A stretch of DNA of 64,000 nt from NCBI RefSeq assembly GCF_001426885.1, contig NZ_LMFP01000003.1:1237701-1301700 (forward strand), written 5' to 3'. The stretch's first letter is position 1. Each line of letters starts with the position of its first letter. The position numbers and the translations under genes were made by a program. Below the pieces are notes generated by a model that had not been told where the DNA came from, searched no databases, and saw nothing but the letters and a program-made list of their open reading frames with translations. Of this stretch, positions 49,916 to 58,727 are shown piece after piece. Source of the stretch: Pelomonas sp. Root1444 (GTDB taxonomy: Bacteria; Pseudomonadota; Gammaproteobacteria; Burkholderiales; Burkholderiaceae_C).

Positions 49916-51415
49916 ATGAACCTCTATACCGCCCTGCGCGCCGGCTTCCCGGCGAACCTCGATTCGACCGCCATCGATGCCGAAGGCGCCCACTACTCGT
50001 GGCGCGACCTGGAGCGCGGCAGCGCGATGCTGGCCAACTGGCTGCACAAGCTGGACCTGCCCGCCGGCAGCCGCGTGGCCGTGCACACCGACAAGAGCGT
50101 CGAGGCGCTGATCCTGTATCTCGCGGTGCTGAGAGCGGGCCATGTCTACCTGCCGCTGAACCCCGCCTACCAGGCCAGCGAGCTGGCGCACTTCATCACC
50201 GACGCGGCGCCGGGCGTCGTCGTCTGTGCCGGCAAGAACTTCGGCTGGGTCAGCAAGCTGGCCTTCCAGCGCGGCGTGCGCTGGGTCTTCACGCTCAACG
50301 ACGACCGCACCGGCACCCTGCTGGACCGCGCCGTGCAGATGAGCGACGCGCACCAGCCCGTGCCGCGCCTGCCCGGCGACCTCGCCGCCATCCTCTACAC
50401 CAGCGGCACGACCGGGCGCAGCAAGGGCGCCATGCTCAGTCACGGCAACCTGCTGTCGAACGCGCAGACGCTGAAGGACTTCTGGGACTGGCGGCCCGAC
50501 GACGTGCTGCTGCACGCGCTGCCCATCTTCCATGTGCACGGCCTCTTCGTCGCCTCGCACGGCGCGCTGCTGAACGGCAGCCGCATGCTCTGGTTCAACC
50601 GCTTCGACGCGTCGGCCGTGGCCAGCCGCTTTCCCGACGCCACCGTCTTCATGGGCGTGCCCACGCTCTACGTGCGGCTGCTGCAGGAGAAGCAGCTGGA
50701 CACGCGCGCCATGCGGCTGTTCATCAGCGGCTCGGCGCCGCTGTTGATCGAGACCTGGCGCGAATGGCAGGCCCGCACCGGCCACCTCATCCTGGAGCGC
50801 TACGGCATGAGCGAAACGCTGATGCTGACCTCCAATCCCTGCCGCCCCGAGGACGGCGAACGCATCGGCGGCACCGTCGGCCCGGCCCTGCCCGGCGTGG
50901 GCCTGCGCATCGCCCGCGACGACGGCCAGCCCTGCGCGCCGGACGAGATCGGCCACGTGCAGGTGCGTGGGCCCAACGTCTTCAGCGGCTACTGGCAGAT
51001 GCCTGAGAAGACGGCCGAGGAGTTCACGGCCGACGGCTGGTTCAAGACCGGCGACGTCGGCCGCGTCGACGCCAACGGCTACCTGACGCTGATCGGCCGC
51101 AGCAAGGACCTCATCATCAGCGGCGGCTTCAACGTCTACCCGGCAGAGATCGAAGGCTTCCTGAACGAGCTGCCGGGCGTCGGCGAATCGGCCGTCATCG
51201 GCGTGCCGCACCCGGACTTCGGCGAAGCCGTCGTCGCCGTCATCACGCCAGCCGGGCAACCCGACCCCGAGGCACTGATCCGCGAACTGAAGAGCCGCAT
51301 CGCCGGCTTCAAGGTGCCCAAGCGCGTCATCGTCGTGCCGGAGCTGCCGCGCAACGCGATGGGCAAGGTGCAGAAGAAGCTGCTGCGGGAGCAGCATGCG
51401 GGGCTGTTCGCGTAG
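49916..51415 (+). CDS. matB: Malonyl-CoA synthetase-like acyl-CoA ligase (MatB family)
   Basis: A 499-residue adenylate-forming enzyme. The AMP-binding P-loop is AAILYTSGTTGRSKGAML. The substrate-side motif ERYGMSETLMLTSNP matches malonyl-CoA synthetases (MatB) better than long-chain fatty acid ligases. Later motifs are GWFKTGDVGRVDANGY, the hinge GRSKDLIISGGFNVYPAEIE and the catalytic Lys region NAMGKVQKKLL. It should convert malonate, ATP and CoA to malonyl-CoA, AMP and pyrophosphate. A Bug receptor lies just upstream, which supports a dicarboxylate uptake-and-activation pair. No malonyl-CoA decarboxylase gene is adjacent. Confidence 0.87.
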   Translation: MNLYTALRAGFPANLDSTAIDAEGAHYSWRDLERGSAMLANWLHKLDLPAGSRVAVHTDKSVEALILYLAVLRAGHVYLPLNPAYQASELAHFITDAAPGVVVCAGKNFGWVSKLAFQRGVRWVFTLNDDRTGTLLDRAVQMSDAHQPVPRLPGDLAAILYTSGTTGRSKGAMLSHGNLLSNAQTLKDFWDWRPDDVLLHALPIFHVHGLFVASHGALLNGSRMLWFNRFDASAVASRFPDATVFMGVPTLYVRLLQEKQLDTRAMRLFISGSAPLLIETWREWQARTGHLILERYGMSETLMLTSNPCRPEDGERIGGTVGPALPGVGLRIARDDGQPCAPDEIGHVQVRGPNVFSGYWQMPEKTAEEFTADGWFKTGDVGRVDANGYLTLIGRSKDLIISGGFNVYPAEIEGFLNELPGVGESAVIGVPHPDFGEAVVAVITPAGQPDPEALIRELKSRIAGFKVPKRVIVVPELPRNAMGKVQKKLLREQHAGLFA

Positions 51416-51427
51416 CGGACAGGCCGG

Positions 51428-51922
51428 CTAGGCCGTCGCGGCGTTCTTGACCTCACCCAACGCCAGCTGCAACACCCGCGCATCGCTGCTCGCACGATGG
51501 CGCGTGAGCTGCTGGCGGGACCGCACCGCCTCGGTGACGCCCTTCCAGCGCTGCGCCTCGTCCTCGTTGAGCAGCTTGCGCAAGTCATCCAGCTTGAAGC
51601 TCATCCGCAGTTCGACCGCGTCGTAGAGCCGGGCGAGCCACGTGTAGTCGTGGCCCCAGCCGTCGCAGAAGACCACCTGGCCGCGCAGGCGCGTGTTGAG
51701 CTGCTCGGCCATCCAGCGCGCCGGCTTGCCATGCTGCTGCAGCAGCGCGCGGCTGATGCCGTGCAGCGCCTCGGCGCCGTCGTCCCAGTGCAGCCAGTCG
51801 GGCTCGGGGCGGATGAGGCCGCAGAACAGCGCCCCGTCGGTGGCCACGAAGCCGACCTCCACGGGGTAGCTGCCGCGGCCGAACCCCGAGGCCTCGATGT
51901 CGATGATGGTCGGCAGCTGCAT
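51428..51922 (-). CDS. DnaQ-like 3'-5' exonuclease domain protein
   Basis: A 164-residue protein with an RNase H/DnaQ-type exonuclease fold. The first metal-binding motif is IIDIEASGFG (Asp and Glu), a middle FCDGWGHDYTWLARLYD supplies a second Asp, and HRASSDARVLQLAL gives the final His/Asp of a DEDDh enzyme. It is a stand-alone exonuclease rather than a polymerase domain. It converges on matB, 12 bases apart. Substrate (DNA or RNA) is not evident. Confidence 0.82.
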   Translation of the reverse strand: MQLPTIIDIEASGFGRGSYPVEVGFVATDGALFCGLIRPEPDWLHWDDGAEALHGISRALLQQHGKPARWMAEQLNTRLRGQVVFCDGWGHDYTWLARLYDAVELRMSFKLDDLRKLLNEDEAQRWKGVTEAVRSRQQLTRHRASSDARVLQLALGEVKNAATA

Positions 51923-51956
51923 GACGGCCCCAGTTTGTCAGGCTCGCGGCCGCCAG

Positions 51957-52532
51957 CTATGCAGGGTTGTCAATGACCTGCTCGCGCTCGAAGAGCTGCA
52001 GCGCGGCGCGGCCGACCTGGCGCGTGTCCCAGTAGGCATAGGCGCCCACGCCCGCCGCGCCCACCAGCGGCACCCAGCGCGACAGCGCCCGCCCGGCCAC
52101 CTGCTTGCCCAGGTGCATGCCGACCGCGCCGGCCACGCGCTGCAGCACCGCCTGCGCGGCGGGGCGCACGATGACGCGTTCGCCGACGCGCACGCCCAGG
52201 TCACGCAGCGCCTGGGCGGCCGTGTGACGGAACAGGCACCACATCATCTGCGCCGGCCCCAGCTGGGCGCTGCGCCCGTAGAGCGCCGCAATGTCGGCGA
52301 CCAGTTGGCGCTGGATCTGCCAGACGGCCATCATCTCCGGCGCGATGGTGGCCCAGCCCAGCGGCCCGGCTGGCAGCGCCAGCGCGCCGGCCGCCAGCGC
52401 TGCCTTGGTGGCCGCGCCCTCGATGGCGCGGGCCGCGGCGTCCGCCGGACGGGGCACGGGCTCGCAGGCCGGCTCCGGCGGCTGGGTCACCAAGGCCAGC
52501 ACCTTGTCGCTCAGTCTTGCATCGCTGCCCAT
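51957..52532 (-). CDS. EcsC-family protein
   Basis: A 191-residue protein resembling the EcsC family. It has Ala/Gly-rich, partly hydrophobic helices, with the typical PLVGAAGVGAYAYWDTRQVGR stretch near the C terminus, just before the final acidic helix. EcsC was named from a B. subtilis ABC-transporter operon, but its function is not established. A strong ribosome-binding site (AAGGAG) precedes the ATG. The gene is 34 bases upstream of the exonuclease gene on the same strand, so they may be co-transcribed. Confidence 0.8.
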   Translation of the reverse strand: MGSDARLSDKVLALVTQPPEPACEPVPRPADAAARAIEGAATKAALAAGALALPAGPLGWATIAPEMMAVWQIQRQLVADIAALYGRSAQLGPAQMMWCLFRHTAAQALRDLGVRVGERVIVRPAAQAVLQRVAGAVGMHLGKQVAGRALSRWVPLVGAAGVGAYAYWDTRQVGRAALQLFEREQVIDNPA

Positions 52533-52686
52533 TCGTCACTCCTTGGCCTCACAGCACCGATTGGGGCACAAAGTTCCTTGCGCTGCATGCATCCAATGGC
52601 ACAGACTCGCAGCCAGGGGTTCCCGGCGCGGTCCACAAGATGCCACGGCCCCTACAGGGAGTGTCGCCGTACCTGGAGACCCAACC

Positions 52687-54405
52687 ATGAACCTCCTCAC
52701 CGACCTGCGCATCGGCAAGCGTCTCGGCCTCGCATTCGCGATCTCCATAGCCTTCAGCGTGCTGCTGGCCGCCTACGCCCGCACGGCATTGATGCACATC
52801 AATGACGAGCTTGAGGTGATGGTCAGCGACCGGCTGGTCAAGATCGCCCAGCTCGAGGAAATCAAGGACAACGTCAACATCAACGCGCAAGCCGTGCGCA
52901 ACGTGCTGCTGGTGGCCACGCCCGAAGCCAAGCGCAAGCAACTGGCCGACGTCGATGCCGCCGCCAAGCGCACTGCCGAACTGTTCGACAAGCTCAACGC
53001 CAGCCTGCCCCCGGGGCGCAGCCGCGAAATGATGGACGGCGTGGTGCAGGCGCGCGGGCTCTTCGTGGCCTCGGTGCGCAAGGTCCTCGACCTGGGCCTG
53101 AAGGGCGAGACCGACCCGGCGCGAGACCTGCTGCTCGGCGAGACGCAGGAGCTGCAGGCCAAGTACTTCACGGCGCTGGAGGCGCTGGTCGCCTATCAAA
53201 AGGACTTGATGCACCAGGCGGCCAAGGCGACCGATGACACGGTGGACTTCGCGGCGGTCGCCGTCCTCCTGGCCGCGGCCGCCGCGATTGCCATAGGCAT
53301 GACGATGGCGTTGCTGATCACCCGCTCGGTCGTCAAGCCGATCCAGCAGGCCGTCGACGCCGCCGAGACGGTGGCAGCCGGCGACCTGCGCGTGCACCTG
53401 GCGACCACGCGCAAGGACGAGGCCGGCCAGCTGCTCGGTGCGCTGCAGCGCATGAACGACTCGCTGGTGCGCATCGTCGGCGCCGTGCGTGGCAACGCCG
53501 AGAGCGTCGCCACCGCCAGCGGCCAGATCGCACAGGGCAACGCGGACCTGAGCCAGCGCACCGAGCAGCAGGCCAGCAGCCTGCAGGAGACGGCGGCCTC
53601 GATGGAGGAACTGAGCGCCACCGTCAACCACAACACCGACACCGCCCGCCAAGCCGAGCAGATGGCCACCGGCGCGGCGCGCGTGGCCGAGACCGGCGGC
53701 CAGGTGATGGGCCAGGTCGTCGACACGATGGAGCAGATCACCACCAGCTCCCGCAAGATCGCCGACATCATCGGCACCATCGACGGCATCGCCTTCCAGA
53801 CCAACATCCTGGCGCTCAATGCCGCGGTCGAGGCGGCGCGGGCCGGCGAGCAGGGCCGCGGGTTTGCCGTCGTGGCGGGCGAGGTGCGCCTGCTGGCCCA
53901 GCGCTCGGCCGAGGCGGCGCGCGAGATCAAGGCGCTGATCGGCGCCAGCGTCGAGCGCGTCGAGGCCGGCAACACGCTGGTCGGCGAGGCCGGCCGCACG
54001 ATGGGCGAGGTCGTCAGCCAGGTGCGGCGCGTGTCCGACCTGATCAGCGAAATCAGTGCCGCCAGCGGCGAGCAGAGCAAGGGCATCGCCCAGGTCGGCG
54101 AAGCCGTCAACCAGCTCGACCAGGTCACGCAGCAGAATGCCGCGCTCGTCGAGGAGAGTGCAGCCGCGGCCGAGAGCCTGCGCGTGCAGGCGGGCCAGCT
54201 GGCCGAGACGGTCTCGACCTTCAAGCTCGACGGCGCCACGACAGCCAAGCCGGCAGCGCCCAAGACTGCAAGGCCCGCACCGGCCGTGAAGGTCAAGGCC
54301 AAGGCCTCGCCGCCCAAGGCACACCCGGTGCCGGCGACGCCCGTCGCGGCCCCTGCCGTGGCCGCCGTGGCAGCCGGCGCCGACGACGAGTGGACGGCCT
54401 TCTAG
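52687..54405 (+). CDS. Methyl-accepting chemotaxis protein
   Basis: A 572-residue chemoreceptor. Membrane segments at about 12-32 and 190-210 bound a four-helix-bundle periplasmic sensor domain. HAMP (about 212-265) and a long coiled-coil signalling domain follow. The signalling tip is FQTNILALNAAVEAARAGEQ and FAVVAGEVRLLAQRS. The last residues are DEWTAF, giving an xWxxF-type C-terminal pentapeptide (EWTAF) that could tether CheR or CheB. Between domain and tail lies an Ala/Pro/Lys-rich linker. The ATG at 52687 gives the normal N terminus. The ligand is unknown. Confidence 0.93.
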   Translation: MNLLTDLRIGKRLGLAFAISIAFSVLLAAYARTALMHINDELEVMVSDRLVKIAQLEEIKDNVNINAQAVRNVLLVATPEAKRKQLADVDAAAKRTAELFDKLNASLPPGRSREMMDGVVQARGLFVASVRKVLDLGLKGETDPARDLLLGETQELQAKYFTALEALVAYQKDLMHQAAKATDDTVDFAAVAVLLAAAAAIAIGMTMALLITRSVVKPIQQAVDAAETVAAGDLRVHLATTRKDEAGQLLGALQRMNDSLVRIVGAVRGNAESVATASGQIAQGNADLSQRTEQQASSLQETAASMEELSATVNHNTDTARQAEQMATGAARVAETGGQVMGQVVDTMEQITTSSRKIADIIGTIDGIAFQTNILALNAAVEAARAGEQGRGFAVVAGEVRLLAQRSAEAAREIKALIGASVERVEAGNTLVGEAGRTMGEVVSQVRRVSDLISEISAASGEQSKGIAQVGEAVNQLDQVTQQNAALVEESAAAAESLRVQAGQLAETVSTFKLDGATTAKPAAPKTARPAPAVKVKAKASPPKAHPVPATPVAAPAVAAVAAGADDEWTAF

Positions 54406-54418
54406 TTGAGCGAACATG

Positions 54419-54441
54419 AGGGCTCCGATCGCAGGAGCCCT
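54419..54441 (+). promoter_or_regulatory. Hairpin that buries the ribosome-binding site of the next gene
   Basis: AGGGCTCC (54419-54426) pairs perfectly with GGAGCCCT (54434-54441) around a 7-base loop. The right arm contains the GGAG of the AGGAG ribosome-binding site for the DapA-like gene at 54446. Folding would hide that site. There is no T-run, so translational control is as plausible as termination of the chemoreceptor transcript. Confidence 0.5.
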
Positions 54442-54445
54442 ACCG

Positions 54446-55369
54446 ATGCAGACCGTTCCCTGGCGCGGCGTTTTCCCCGCCGTCACGACCAAGTTCAAAG
54501 CCGACGAAAGCCTCGACCTCGACGCGACGGCGCGGCACATCGATTTCCAGATCCGCAACGGCATCCACGGCGTGGTCTGCTGCGGCTCGCTGGGCGAGGC
54601 CAGCACGCTGGCGCTGGACGAGAAGCTGGCCGTCGCGCGCTGCGCGCTGGATGCCGCCAACGGCCGCGTGCCGGTGCTGGCGACGGTGTCCGAAAGCAGC
54701 ACGCGCGAGGCGCTGCGCTTCATCGAGGGCGCCAACGCGCTGGGCGTGGCCGGCTACATGGTCATGCCCTCGGTCATCTACGTGGCCGACGCACGCGAGG
54801 CCATGGCCAATGTGCGCACCTATGCCGCCGCCGCGCAGCGGCCGCTGATGGTCTACAACAACCCGGTCGCCTACCGGGTGGACCTGCGGCCCGGGCATTT
54901 CGCCGAACTGGCCGAAGGCCCGCACAGCGAGCACATCGCGGCCATCAAGGAGAGCAGCGGCGACGTGACCCGCATCACCGACCTGCGCAACCTGCTGGGC
55001 GACCGCTACCGCCTCTTCATGGGCGTGGACGACCTCGCCTTCGAAGGGCTGGCGCTGGGCTGTGACGGCCTGCTGGCCGGCGTGGGCTGCGCCTTCCCGC
55101 GCGAGACGGTGGCCATGTTCGACCTGATGCAGGCCGGCCGCTGGGACGAGGCCCGCGCCATCTACCGCTGGATGACGCCGCTGCTGCACCTGGATGTGTC
55201 GACCAAGCTGGTGCAGAACCTCAAGCTCATCGACGCGCTGGTGGGCGTGGGCAGCGAGCACATGCGCCGGCCGCGGCTGCCGCTGGTGGGCGCGGAGCGC
55301 GCGCATGTCGAGGCGCTGGTGGCCACGGCGCTGGCGACGCGGCCGGCGCATTGCCAGTCGCAGCCATGA
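54446..55369 (+). CDS. DapA-family enzyme, probable hydroxyproline-pathway deaminase
   Basis: A 307-residue class I aldolase-type protein of the dihydrodipicolinate synthase superfamily. The Schiff-base Lys is near residue 168 in AAIKESSGD, and the partner Tyr near 137 in LMVYNNPV. It overlaps by ATGA with a 4-hydroxyproline-epimerase-like gene. In that context the best match is the pyrroline-4-hydroxy-2-carboxylate deaminase (LhpC type), which yields alpha-ketoglutarate semialdehyde. A true lysine-pathway DapA or a different aldolase cannot be ruled out from sequence alone. AGGAG precedes the ATG, within a hairpin. Confidence 0.83.
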   Translation: MQTVPWRGVFPAVTTKFKADESLDLDATARHIDFQIRNGIHGVVCCGSLGEASTLALDEKLAVARCALDAANGRVPVLATVSESSTREALRFIEGANALGVAGYMVMPSVIYVADAREAMANVRTYAAAAQRPLMVYNNPVAYRVDLRPGHFAELAEGPHSEHIAAIKESSGDVTRITDLRNLLGDRYRLFMGVDDLAFEGLALGCDGLLAGVGCAFPRETVAMFDLMQAGRWDEARAIYRWMTPLLHLDVSTKLVQNLKLIDALVGVGSEHMRRPRLPLVGAERAHVEALVATALATRPAHCQSQP

Positions 55370-56298
55370 CGCGCGTCCAGATCGTCGACTCGCACACCGG
55401 CGGCGAGCCGACACGCGTGGTCGTCGGCGGCTTTCCCGGTCTCGGCCACGGCACCATGGCCGAGCGCCGCGAGCTGCTGGCACGTGAGCACGACCACTAC
55501 CGCCGCGCAACGCTGCTGGAGCCGCGCGGCAGCGAGGTTCTCGTCGGTGCCCTGCTGTGTGCGCCGCAGGACCCCGCGCACACGGCCGGCGTCATCTTCT
55601 TCAACAACACGGGCTACCTCGGCATGTGCGGCCACGGCACCATCGGGCTGGTGGCGACGCTGGCGCACCTGGGCCGCATCCGCCCTGGCGAGCACGTCAT
55701 CGAGACGCCCGTGGGCGAGGTGCGCGCGACGCTGCATGACGACGGCCGGGCGAGCGTGCGCAACGTGCCGGCCTGGCGCCTGGCTGCCGACGTGGCCGTG
55801 ACCTTGCCGACCGGCCAGGTGGTCACCGGCGACATCGCCTGGGGCGGCAACTGGTTCTTCCTGTGCGCCGACCATGGCCAGGCGGTGCGGCCCGAACGGG
55901 TTGGCGCGCTCACCGACTACGCCGCCATGGTGGGCGAGGCGCTGCATGACCAGGGCGAACGCGGGGCGCACGGCGCCGTCATCGACCACATCGAGCTGTT
56001 CGCCGACGACGATGACGGCGCGGACTCGCGCAGCTTCGTGCTCTGTCCCGGGCGGCAATATGACCGCTCCCCTTGCGGCACCGGCACCAGCGCCAAGCTG
56101 GCCTGCCTGGCCGCGCGCGGCAAGCTCGCGCCGGGGCAGGTCTGGCGCCAGGCCAGCGTCATCGGCAGCGTCTTCGAAGGCTGGTACGAGGCAGCCGGCG
56201 AGCACATCGTGCCCACCATCCGCGGCCAGGCCTTCGTCACCGCGGAGGCGACCCTGCTCATCGACCCCGCCGACCCCTTCGGCTGGGGCCTGCCCTGA
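55366..56298 (+). CDS. 4-hydroxyproline epimerase-like (proline racemase family)
   Basis: A 310-residue enzyme with both catalytic cysteines of 4-hydroxyproline 2-epimerases. Cys88 sits in GMCGHGTIG and Cys237 in SPCGTGTSA. Two Cys, rather than Cys/Thr, argues for an epimerase and against trans-3-hydroxyproline dehydratase. It converts trans-4-hydroxy-L-proline to cis-4-hydroxy-D-proline, the first step of bacterial hydroxyproline catabolism. The ATGA overlap with the DapA-like gene shows coupling. The D-hydroxyproline dehydrogenase that links the two steps is not in the window. Confidence 0.88.
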   Translation: MTRVQIVDSHTGGEPTRVVVGGFPGLGHGTMAERRELLAREHDHYRRATLLEPRGSEVLVGALLCAPQDPAHTAGVIFFNNTGYLGMCGHGTIGLVATLAHLGRIRPGEHVIETPVGEVRATLHDDGRASVRNVPAWRLAADVAVTLPTGQVVTGDIAWGGNWFFLCADHGQAVRPERVGALTDYAAMVGEALHDQGERGAHGAVIDHIELFADDDDGADSRSFVLCPGRQYDRSPCGTGTSAKLACLAARGKLAPGQVWRQASVIGSVFEGWYEAAGEHIVPTIRGQAFVTAEATLLIDPADPFGWGLP

Positions 56299-56431
56299 CA
56301 GGGATCCTCCAATACCCCTGCGGACGGCATTGAAATTTGGGGCTGCGTCGACGCGGCCGCGACGGCAAACTTGACGCGCCACGCCCGGCTCACGAAGCCC
56401 GGGCGGGTGTCGTTGGAAGGAGCTGTCTCGC

Positions 56432-57634
56432 ATGCATTCGGAGCAAGCCACCCTGTACCGGCCACAAGGCCCCCAGCACCGGCCGGCAGCCGCCCCGCCG
56501 CCGGTACTGCGCGAGCTGCTGGCGCGCGCCGACGTGCAGATCAACGGCACGCGGCCCTGGGACATGCGCGTCAACGACGCCCGCGCCTTCCGTCGCATCC
56601 TGACGCAGTGGTCGCTCGGCGCGGGTGAATCCTATGTGGATGGCGACTGGGACTGCGAGCGGCTGGACATGATGTTCGAGCGCCTGCTGCGCGCCGAGCT
56701 CGACCGCACCGCCCCGGGTACCGCCAAGCTGCGCCTGCTGCTGGAGGGCCTGCGCCAGCGCCTGTTCAACCTGCAGAGCGTGGAACGCGCCCATCAGGTC
56801 GGCGAGCGGCACTACGACGTCGGCAACGACGTGTTCGAGGCCATGCTGGACTCCCGCATGATCTATTCCTGCGCCTACTGGGAACACGCGCAGGCCCTGG
56901 AGCAGGCCCAGGTCGACAAGCTGGAGATGATCTGCCGCAAGCTGGAGCTGAAGCCCGGCGAGACACTGCTGGACATCGGCTGCGGCTGGGGCGGCCTGGC
57001 GCGCTTCGCGGCCGAGCGGCATGGTGTGCACGTGACGGGCATCACCATCAGCAAGGAGCAGCTGGCCATTGCCGAGCAACGCTGCGCCGGCCTGCCGGTG
57101 ACGCTGCGGCTGCAGGACTACCGCTCGCTGCAGGGCCGCTTCGACAAGATCGTCTCGGTCGGCATGTTCGAGCATGTCGGCCTGAAGAACTACGGCGTCT
57201 ACTTCGACACAGCGCGCCGCCTGCTCGCGCCGGACGGGCTCTTCCTGCTGCACAGCATCGGCGTGGACCGCCGCGCGCCGCACACCGACCCCTGGATCGA
57301 GCGCTACATCTTTCCCAACGGCAAGCTGCCCTCGCCCGTCGAGCTGGCCGGGGCGCTGGAGGGCCGCTTCGTCGTCGAGGACTGGCACAACTTCGGCCCG
57401 GACTACGACCGCACGCTGATGATCTGGGCCGAACGCTTCGAGGCCGCGTGGCTACGGCTCGCCTCGCACTACGACGAGGGTTTCCGACGCATGTTCCGCT
57501 ACTACCTGCTCAGCTGCGCGGGCTTCTTCCGCTCGCGCCAGGGGCAGCTCTGGCAGCTGGTGCTGAGCCGGCCGGAGCGGCGCGGCGGCTACCGCTCGTT
57601 CAGGCCGTCGGCATCTGCCGAACGGCCGGCGTGA
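56432..57634 (+). CDS. cfa: Cyclopropane-fatty-acyl-phospholipid synthase
   Basis: A 400-residue SAM-dependent enzyme that adds a methylene bridge to unsaturated acyl chains of membrane phospholipids. The SAM-binding glycine loop is LLDIGCGWGGLARFAAERHG. The family motif SVGMFEHVGLKNYGVYF follows, and the C terminus has the usual Tyr/Arg-rich helices ending in FRSRQGQLWQLVLSRP. The length fits E. coli Cfa (382). A strong AAGGAG lies 9 bases before the ATG. It stands alone, 133 bases after the epimerase, in a gap with no other feature seen. Confidence 0.93.
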   Translation: MHSEQATLYRPQGPQHRPAAAPPPVLRELLARADVQINGTRPWDMRVNDARAFRRILTQWSLGAGESYVDGDWDCERLDMMFERLLRAELDRTAPGTAKLRLLLEGLRQRLFNLQSVERAHQVGERHYDVGNDVFEAMLDSRMIYSCAYWEHAQALEQAQVDKLEMICRKLELKPGETLLDIGCGWGGLARFAAERHGVHVTGITISKEQLAIAEQRCAGLPVTLRLQDYRSLQGRFDKIVSVGMFEHVGLKNYGVYFDTARRLLAPDGLFLLHSIGVDRRAPHTDPWIERYIFPNGKLPSPVELAGALEGRFVVEDWHNFGPDYDRTLMIWAERFEAAWLRLASHYDEGFRRMFRYYLLSCAGFFRSRQGQLWQLVLSRPERRGGYRSFRPSASAERPA

Positions 57635-57654
57635 CCTGCACAGGGACGAGCTGA

Positions 57655-58416
57655 TCAGCCGCCCTCGCGCTGCAGCCGCAACGCGGCCGCGACCTGGGCG
57701 AAGGCGGGCAGCAGGTCGTCCCAGGCGACCCGGTCGAGCGACCGCGGCTTGCGCAGGGCGGCGGACGGCGCGTTCCCGCGCAGCACGCCCCGGCCGGCGA
57801 AGGCGATGGTGTTGCTGCAATCCTTGTCACCCACCAGCAGCACTTCGCCGTCGAAGGCGCGCGTCAGCCGGGCGGCATGGCGCTGGAATTCAGGGTGGGC
57901 GGTGTGCAGGTTGACGGCGAGCAGGCCGTCCGCCCGCAGCGCGGCACGACAGTCGTCGTAGAAGGCCTGGGAGCACAGCGCGGGCGGCTGCCCTTCGTGG
58001 TCGAAGCCGTCCACGAGCAGCACATCCAGCCGGTCGTGCGTGTGGCGCACGAAGTCCGCACCGTCGCCACGCCGCACCCGGAACCGCGTACCGTCGGCCG
58101 GCACCTGGAACTGCTCGCGCAGCGCAATGACATGGGGGTTGATCTCGACGACCTCGATCTGGGTCTCGGCCAGATGGCGGTGGCAGAACTTGGCGAGCGA
58201 GCCGCCACCCAGCCCGATCATCGCGAGCCGCTCGGGCCGCGGCACGAACAGCAGGAAAGCCATCATCGTGCGGGTGTAGGCCAGGTCCAGGGCGTCGGGG
58301 CGCTGGACCTGCATGCGGCTCTGGATCTCGCAGATCGAGAAATGCAGAGCCCGGCTGTTCAGCGTCTCGTAGACGAAGGGCTTGACGAACTGTGACGGGT
58401 CGGCGGTGTCGGGCAT
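57655..58416 (-). CDS. Spermidine-synthase-like methyltransferase-fold protein
   Basis: A 253-residue protein with a SAM/decarboxy-SAM-type Rossmann domain of the spermidine synthase superfamily. The glycine loop is MIGLGGGSLAKFC, followed by acidic VEINPHVIALRE and the RRGDGADFVRH block. The short N-terminal beta domain of true spermidine synthases is reduced. Such shortened forms are common in proteobacteria and need not make polyamines. The ATG at 58416 is used; a GTG at 58455 would add 13 residues. The gene converges with cfa. Confidence 0.82.
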   Translation of the reverse strand: MPDTADPSQFVKPFVYETLNSRALHFSICEIQSRMQVQRPDALDLAYTRTMMAFLLFVPRPERLAMIGLGGGSLAKFCHRHLAETQIEVVEINPHVIALREQFQVPADGTRFRVRRGDGADFVRHTHDRLDVLLVDGFDHEGQPPALCSQAFYDDCRAALRADGLLAVNLHTAHPEFQRHAARLTRAFDGEVLLVGDKDCSNTIAFAGRGVLRGNAPSAALRKPRSLDRVAWDDLLPAFAQVAAALRLQREGG

Positions 58417-58455
58417 GGGCGCGGAAAGAGCGACGCCTTCAGACGCCGAGGTCAC

Positions 58456-58514
58456 GGTCTTTATGTGAATCTTATTTGCCTGGCATTATCATGCAGTGAA
58501 CATAAGGAGCCGGC
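58456..58514. promoter_or_regulatory. AT-rich divergent promoter region
   Basis: A markedly AT-rich stretch (TCTTTATGTGAATCTTATTT and on) stands out in this GC-rich window and lies between the spermidine-synthase-like and ribbon-helix-helix genes. It holds a short dyad GCAT-TATC-ATGC (58483-58494), with AAGGAG at 58504-58509 serving the downstream gene. Probable promoters and a site for self-regulation; no specific boxes are certain. Confidence 0.4.
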
Positions 58515-58697
58515 ATGGAGCAAAAGACTGCCCGCCTGACGGTCTTGATCGACCCGGACAAGAAAAAGGCTTTCGAGGCCCTGTGCGCACAGCAGGACGT
58601 GACGCCCTCCCAGGTGGTGCGGCGGCTGATCCGCGACTACCTGGCCGCGCACGGCGTGGGCTACGCGAGCGGGCCGGAGACGGCCACACCCCGCTGA
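58515..58697 (+). CDS. Small ribbon-helix-helix (CopG-like) protein
   Basis: A 60-residue protein matching the ribbon-helix-helix fold: a strand (ARLTVLIDPD), helix (KKKAFEALCAQQ), turn (DVTPSQ) and second helix (VVRRLIRDYLAAHG). Such proteins are compact DNA-binding repressors or antitoxins. No toxin gene is beside it. The excellent AAGGAG and the AT-rich dyad upstream suggest a well-expressed, possibly self-regulated gene. Confidence 0.8.
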   Translation: MEQKTARLTVLIDPDKKKAFEALCAQQDVTPSQVVRRLIRDYLAAHGVGYASGPETATPR

Positions 58698-58727
58698 GCG
58701 CCCTCTGATCGATCGGACGCCGGCGCG

